Assembly (NCBI GenBank): GCA_963978545.1
Contig: OZ021733.1
Coordinates: forward strand, 36,271,846 to 36,335,845
Reading direction: 5' to 3'
Source: Linyphia triangularis
Taxonomy: Eukaryota; Arthropoda; Arachnida; Araneae; Linyphiidae
Length of the DNA stretch: 64,000 bases
The position numbers were made by a program, and so were the translations under genes. How positions within the stretch are numbered: position 1 is the stretch's first letter; the number at the start of each line of letters is the position of its first letter. Of this stretch, positions 59,300 to 64,000 are shown piece after piece. Below the pieces are notes generated by a model, which ran no database searches, was not told where the DNA came from, and saw nothing but the letters and a program-made list of their open reading frames with translations.

Positions 59300-59928
59300 C
59301 AAAGTGATTGCAAAATGTCTGAAAAGAGAAAAGATGTGATTTTACCAATTCAAGAGAAACTAGCATTTGCTAAAAAATTTAAAATGGTGCATCAAAAAAG
59401 CAAATAGGCTTGCTGTATGGAATTGTAGAAAGCATTGTTAGGGACATTTTTCGGCAAAAGGATAAATTAATGCAATTTGCTTATGCATGAGTCAACTCCT
59501 CATCAATGAAAAAAGGAAAGACAATGAAAACTAGCACTAACAAAGAATTGGATGCCACACTTTTAAATAAAAGCTGGAAGCGCCTGGCCTTTTCGGAAGT
59601 TTAGTTTGAGCAGTGTCGGGGTCTTAATGAGGAATACCTCAGCTACGCACCGGATCATGCATCTGTCTGAACCGACAGCCTTGTTGCACAGAAGGAATCA
59701 ATTTGGCAGACTTTTTGTCTCGCCAACGGTTGACGGGATAATACATAAGTACCCAAATGTTTAAGTCATATAATTGTATGTGTAAGCCACATGTTGCAAA
59801 TAAAATTGTTCTAATGCATTTTCGGGCTGATATATGTAATATTTTGACAATTTTGGGGATTATCCGCAGAATTCCATAATCCATGGTTACCATGCGTACC
59901 AATTTTGCAGATAATCAGGAGCTTACTG
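59300..59928 (+). pseudogene. pogo/Tigger-like transposase remnant with right terminus
   Basis: From ATG 59,315 the frame reads MSEKRKDVILPIQEKLAFAKKF, like the N-terminal CENP-B/pogo DNA-binding helix-turn-helix, then hits TAG after KS. Farther on KELDATLLNKSWKRLAF resembles the second DNA-binding part. At 59,907-59,928 GCAGATAATCAGGAGCTTACTG is, on the minus strand, CAGTAAGCTCCTGATTATC, the usual start of pogo/Tigger inverted repeats. GGGGATTATCCGCAG just upstream fits their internal motif. The catalytic DDE domain is missing. The left terminus was not found. Confidence 0.65.
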
Positions 59929-60503
59929 TTTAAAAATAACAAGACTAAGGTTTCAATAAATTATTTAAATATAAGTGAAACCTCAAGTATTATGTATAAT
60001 TTTTTTTTTAAATAAGTTAAACATAGAGAAAAGGAAGAAATATTTTAATATCAGTCACAATATTATTAGTTAACCTAGTATAAACAGAAGAGAAATATTA
60101 TGCATAGATTAACATCTAATGACATTAATACCATACAAAGATGTTTAATTTAGTATTTCATCTTATTTTTAGGTGGATAATAATGCAAAGGCTCTTTCGT
60201 ACAGTGTTCACAGTCAGGACTCATATTTGTATTTGAGTTTGGAAGTTTACTATGTTCCAAATTTTAAAATTTGTCATTAAATTTATATAAACAATTTAAA
60301 TAAGCAAATTTTCCAATGAACAATGAAATAAAAAAATCAGTTTTAAATTGTTGATCAAAATACAAGATTGTGTTTTGAATATTATGTACAACATTCACAT
60401 TCTGCAGACATTTCTGGGTAATACAGGAAACAGTCAATCAACAATTAAAGATTAATATAAAACTTACTTGCTTTTCTGAGAACTAAAATCTTTATTTTAC
60501 TTA

Positions 60504-60639
60504 TCACTTTTTAAGAGGTTCAATTTCCACTAGAACCCAGGTGTAAAGTTTCTTAAAGACTAAGTCCACACGTGTGTACTTAAGATTGCTCAGTCCATCT
60601 TTCTTGAATCTATATTTTCCTTTGTAAAGTTTATTGTAT
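60504..60639 (-). CDS. beta-1,4-galactosyl/N-acetylgalactosaminyltransferase, last coding exon
   Basis: This exon follows an acceptor (TTTTGTAG at 60,647-60,640) and runs to TGA at 60,506-60,504. It encodes YNKLYKGKYRF, KKDGLSNLKYTRVDLVF and KKLYTWVLVEIEPLKK. DGLxxLxY followed by a PLYT/LYTW strand is the C-terminal signature of the B4GALT/B4GALNT family of Golgi type II membrane enzymes, which transfer Gal or GalNAc from UDP-sugar to terminal GlcNAc. LYTW is closer to invertebrate GalNAc-type enzymes than to vertebrate B4GALT1 (LYTQ); that sub-assignment is from memory. The first base completes the arginine codon split from the exon at 63,587. Confidence 0.9.
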
Positions 60640-63586
60640 CTACAAAACATAATACAAGTTTCTAATCAAATGTAATACATAATTATTTTTTAAAAATATT
60701 TTATTTTATAAATAGAAAATATTTATCAGGTATTAACTGAAAAATATAAGTTTTAAAACAGGATGTCCAGAGGGAAATCCAAATATGAAATTTCCTGACA
60801 AATTCCTCTCATCCTAATTATGTATTGATGGAAAAAAAATCCATCACTATACATTATTTTTTCCAAAATTAACTTCGAAGTTAAACTATCTAAACAATTA
60901 CAAGGAAAAAATATTGCTCAATGCAATAAGATGTACAATATACAGTTGCATATTGCATTAATTTGTCATTGCATTAATATGTAAGTTTAAGGGTAGTTAG
61001 TCAGTGTGCTTCTTCTGGCAAAGGTTAATCTACATTAGTACAACATTTTATCTGAAATCAAGGATGTGATTGACCAAAAGGCAAAAAAGAGGAAATCCAA
61101 ACATTTGACACGAAAGAATGTGCAAAGGAATATTATACAAAAAGCACGAATTTAATAGTCCATGCACAGCAAAAATTATCAAAATGTCAGCCTAAATGGG
61201 TTGCATATTTATTTCATAACATTTATATCAGTAAAAAATCAATAAATCACGATTTTCAAAAAGCCTTTTTATAAAGTATATTGTAAGTACAACTTTCATT
61301 ATATTTAACACAGCAAATATGAGATAGAAGTACTGTATTGTAAAAAAACCTCGCTAATATTTTTTTAAACATTTCTTTAACTTTTAAAGCACTTTTGCAG
61401 TATATCTTTGATGCCTTACTGGCTTCTTACAGATCTCTTTTCTTAACATGACTTGATTGCAGTTGAATAGTTTGTTTTAAGCATCATTCTGGAAGAAGCT
61501 GCTTAATTTTGTGTATAAGAATCAGATATTGAAGGATTGTTTGAAAATATGGGATCTCTCTTTTTCAGATGAATATTTAACAATTTGGCAGCCTTTACAG
61601 CTTTTTTTTCCAGTTTTCTTTGGCCCTAGCTTATTATTATTTGAACTTTACTAGTTGTCCCAAAATTTTTTTTGTTAAGAACTAAGGGAGGGATGTGCTG
61701 CATGAAGCAAAAGTGGACAGGTCAATTAATTTTAACTATATAAAAAGAAGAAAAAAATTAACTTTTAAAACATCTTTTATATCTATGGCTAAAATGTAAA
61801 AGTGTTTTTCAAGCTAAAATAAACAATTTTACTACAATAGCAGTTAAAATTAAAATAAGAATATTTAGTAAAAATGGGCAATTGGGACAAATTTCTAGCA
61901 CAAAATTAAATTAAAATTTTAATTATTCTGCATTGGTTCAAACCAATCGCTACACACACATTAATCATGGACATAGTGGCCATCACATCAGCTGAAGACT
62001 AGGCAAATGACATCAAAATGGTGGGGAAAATCTCAGCAATAGCTGTATATTAAAACGGCTTTAACCTAGATGAAAATTACCATTTCTACAACGTAATTAT
62101 CAGCGTTACATTAAAGCAACAATCAGCAAAAATGACCATTACACCAGCTAAAATATCAGCGTTAGCAGCCAATATATGGGTGGAAATATTTTCAATAGAA
62201 GCGATTTTATCGATGTAATACTCAACAAAATGACTATCACAACAACATAAATCAAGATAATAGTGACAACAGATGCCAAATCTTCAGAAAAATGGCTGTT
62301 ATACTGGCGTAACACTCGTAAAAAATGAAAATCATAAATACGCATCACAAATCTCACCGATTGCTCCCGCCGTAGAGGCGCAAATCTCAGAGAGAGCAGA
62401 TCTTACATCAGCGAAACTAACCAACACACCCCAAAGTAAATAAATAATGATAGAGGCTGGCAGTCTGCAATGAAATGTGATCATTGGGGAAGTCTGAACA
62501 TATGTAGGTTCCGTGGTTGGCGAACTTGCAAGCAAGCCTAATAAAATTGTAATGCAGATTTCTATTGATCTCAAGAATGATCAAAATTTCCACTCTAAAC
62601 CAAGATCGCGACTAAATACGCATTTTAGCCGAACTATACTATGTTATAACAGGCAAAAATCTCTACAATAGTGTCACTGAGTGTTAAATTGGAGTAACAT
62701 CTGATGAAAACGAGCATCACTCAACAACGCAATTCTTGGCGATAACGCTAGCCAGGTACATCACAAAAGTGATATTTTTTAAATTTATAAATGCATGATT
62801 CAAAACACATGATTATTTCTTAAGATCAGTGTATATTAAATGCTAATCGTGTCAGAGATCATTCAAATTTGGGAATTTAAGGACTCCTTTCAGGCTCCAA
62901 TCAATACAGAAAATGTGACAATTTGAAACCACTATGATTTATTACAATGCACACACATAAAATTTGCTCTATGAGTATGTAATTTTATAGCTCATACAGT
63001 ATAGTGGTTAGCTCATCAGACTACCATGCTGGTGGGCCTCGGTTCGAATCCAGGGTAAGACATGCATGTTCGAAGTTAGGGGCAACGATGGTCCTTCCAC
63101 TGGGTGTCCCTTCACAAGTGGCCATCGCTACCTGCCTTGTAATGGATAAGTGACTGCGAACATTAAAAGTGACTGTAAGTACTTGGGCCCGCCATTAGAA
63201 AAAAAAGTATGTGATTTTTGTGTATATACTTTTGACAAAAGGGTACATGTTGAGAACTTCTTAAAATTTCAATTGAAACCTCTACTTCATTCTCAAAAGA
63301 AGCTTTTTATGCAACTTTTTTTCCTATGTCAAATGATAAAAAAAATCTCAAGAGTGGAAAAGTTGCAGGTCTACTATACTCCATCTAAAAGATGAGTAGA
63401 CAGCAATTTTCGTCAGCTCTATGGCTTAAATGGTCGGCCAATTTTATCAAAGCCATGCTTGTTAAATAGATTTTACATAACTTTTTACAAAATAGCATAT
63501 AAATATATTTTATTTATAAACTTATGCTTAAAAACAAGAATAAAAGTAGAAATTTTAAAAGTAGATAATATGTAAGAATAACATAC
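60640..63586 (-). other. Intron of the glycosyltransferase gene
   Basis: The donor GTATGT (63,586-63,581 on the minus strand) and acceptor TTTTGTAG bound 2.95 kb of AT-rich sequence. It carries a SINE at 62,991-63,205 and no other recognised feature. Confidence 0.85.
62991..63205 (+). mobile_element. tRNA-derived SINE, third family, with A tail
   Basis: GTATAGTGGTTAGCTCATCAG is the A-box region and GGTTCGAATCC a perfect B box. The body ends in GGGCCCGCCATTAG and an A-run. AGTATGTAATTTTATAG (62,974-62,990) and AGTATGTGATTTTTGTG (63,206-63,222) match at 13 of 17 as target duplications. It is opposite in orientation to the host gene. The A tail separates it from the CCAA-ending families. Confidence 0.82.
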
Positions 63587-63682
63587 CGATCAGGATTTGG
63601 ATCATCTTTTTTGTGTTTCAACATAGTGTAGCGTGCTATTTTAGGAGAATATCTTGTAATTTTCAACCCATGATGTCTCACT
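63587..63682 (-). CDS. beta-1,4-galactosyl/N-acetylgalactosaminyltransferase, internal exon
   Basis: This 96-bp exon has acceptor TTACAG and donor GTATGT. It encodes VRHHGLKITRYSPKIARYTM and then LKHKKDDPNPD, with the last codon split (CG/A). It aligns to the family segment RLxxxGxxIxRPxxxxGRYxMIRHxxxxxNPxR. The Met-x-x-His (TMLKH) corresponds to the methionine and histidine that bind manganese in bovine B4GalT1, so a key metal site is conserved. Upstream exons (DVD and WGWGGEDDD motifs) lie beyond the window. With the last exon it joins in frame, which strongly supports the gene model and strand. Confidence 0.92.
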
Positions 63683-64000
63683 CTGTAAGATGTAGAAAAA
63701 TATTATAATAACTACTTTAACACAATTAAAAAACAAGAAGAATTTTCTGATCAAAATTCTAATAATAAAAGAACCAAGCAATAAAATGAATTTGATAATT
63801 TACATAAGAAAGAAAGTAGATTAAAAAATCTCTTGAGATGGAGGTCTGGTATTAATAATTGACACGATCAAAGGAAAGTTTTAAGTTAAAAAGAAAAAGC
63901 AAGCAAGAGATTATTAAAACAAATCACACGGTGAGGAATTTAAAGAGAAAGAATGAATGATACTGACAATTTATTCACACTAAGTTCAAAATACAAAGTA
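63683..64000 (-). other. Upstream intron, continuing beyond the window
   Basis: AT-rich intron sequence before the acceptor at 63,683; no further exon was recognised. Confidence 0.7.

Larger units (their letters stand above)
50219..60503 (-). other. 3' flank or long 3' UTR of the glycosyltransferase gene
   Basis: These 10.3 kb are AT-rich, carry almost no recognisable transposons apart from a pogo remnant near 59.3-59.9 kb, and have only short accidental frames. On the minus strand AATAAA occurs at 50,219-50,224, which could end a very long 3' UTR. AATAAA also lies 8 bases after the stop codon (60,491-60,496), so a short 3' UTR is also possible. The sequence does not settle which is used. 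Confidence 0.35.

Noticed and set aside
62991..63065. tRNA gene in the glycosyltransferase intron
   Set aside because: Flanking duplications and an A tail show it is a SINE head.

Overview
The window looks like an intron-rich, strongly AT-rich animal genome. The mix of Pao/BEL and Ty3/gypsy retrotransposons, jockey-like LINEs, tRNA-derived SINEs and hAT/mariner/pogo-type DNA elements suggests a chelicerate, probably a spider. That assignment is a judgement from retroelement style and was not tested by any search. Almost everything between 1 and about 50,000 is mobile DNA, much of it nested. The only host protein-coding exons I can support are two exons at the far right (60,504-60,639 and 63,587-63,682, minus strand). 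They encode the C-terminus of a beta-1,4-galactosyl/N-acetylgalactosaminyltransferase.

Layout. 1-915: 3' end of a Pao/BEL element (DUF5641 tail, polypurine tract, LTR). 1,021-1,165: a 30-bp tandem repeat. 2,882-about 9,700: one old Ty3/gypsy element on the plus strand, broken by a 0.76-kb MITE, a 2.4-kb hAT-like insertion that itself carries a SINE, and a second SINE with a clean 14-bp duplication. 9,800-10,420: two more SINEs. 11,499-11,658 and 37,527-37,906: the two halves of a LINE ORF1 (gag) reading frame. They are separated by a 25,860-bp insertion (11,659-37,518) with hAT-like inverted termini and a perfect 8-bp duplication, CTTGAAAG. Inside it lie a pair of inverted CCATCCCAGATAGCAT ends (12,949-35,989) and, inside that, a palindrome with arms of about 7.15 kb (17,656-32,007, part of a composite element at 17,646-32,213).

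The palindrome is the most unusual object here. Its arms are almost identical; I saw only homopolymer length changes and one substitution outside the centre. Each arm carries, from outside inward, a repeat of about 157 bp built around the CRE-like octamer TGACGTCA, a promoter-like block (CCAAT, CACGTG, TATATA) pointing outward with a short coding tail, an alternating AT-rich satellite of about 110/222 bp, and AT-rich unique sequence. The promoters are divergent, each reading toward its own end of the element.

37,907-41,615 is a second Pao/BEL element on the minus strand. A 2,043-bp hAT-like element with a perfect GTTATCAC duplication splits its RNase H region. 41,616-45,285 is a jockey-like LINE with an ORF1/ORF2 overlap and several lesions. 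45,286-48,760 is a gypsy remnant: a probable LTR split by a 1.7-kb TA-flanked element, a tRNA-Leu-type primer site, a 3 x 153-bp tandem repeat and a pol fragment. 49,200-49,960 is an RTE-like repeat related to the array at 33,950-34,932. From 50,200 onward recognisable transposons become sparse (one pogo remnant, one intronic SINE), and this part is the 3' flank or 3' UTR and introns of the glycosyltransferase gene.
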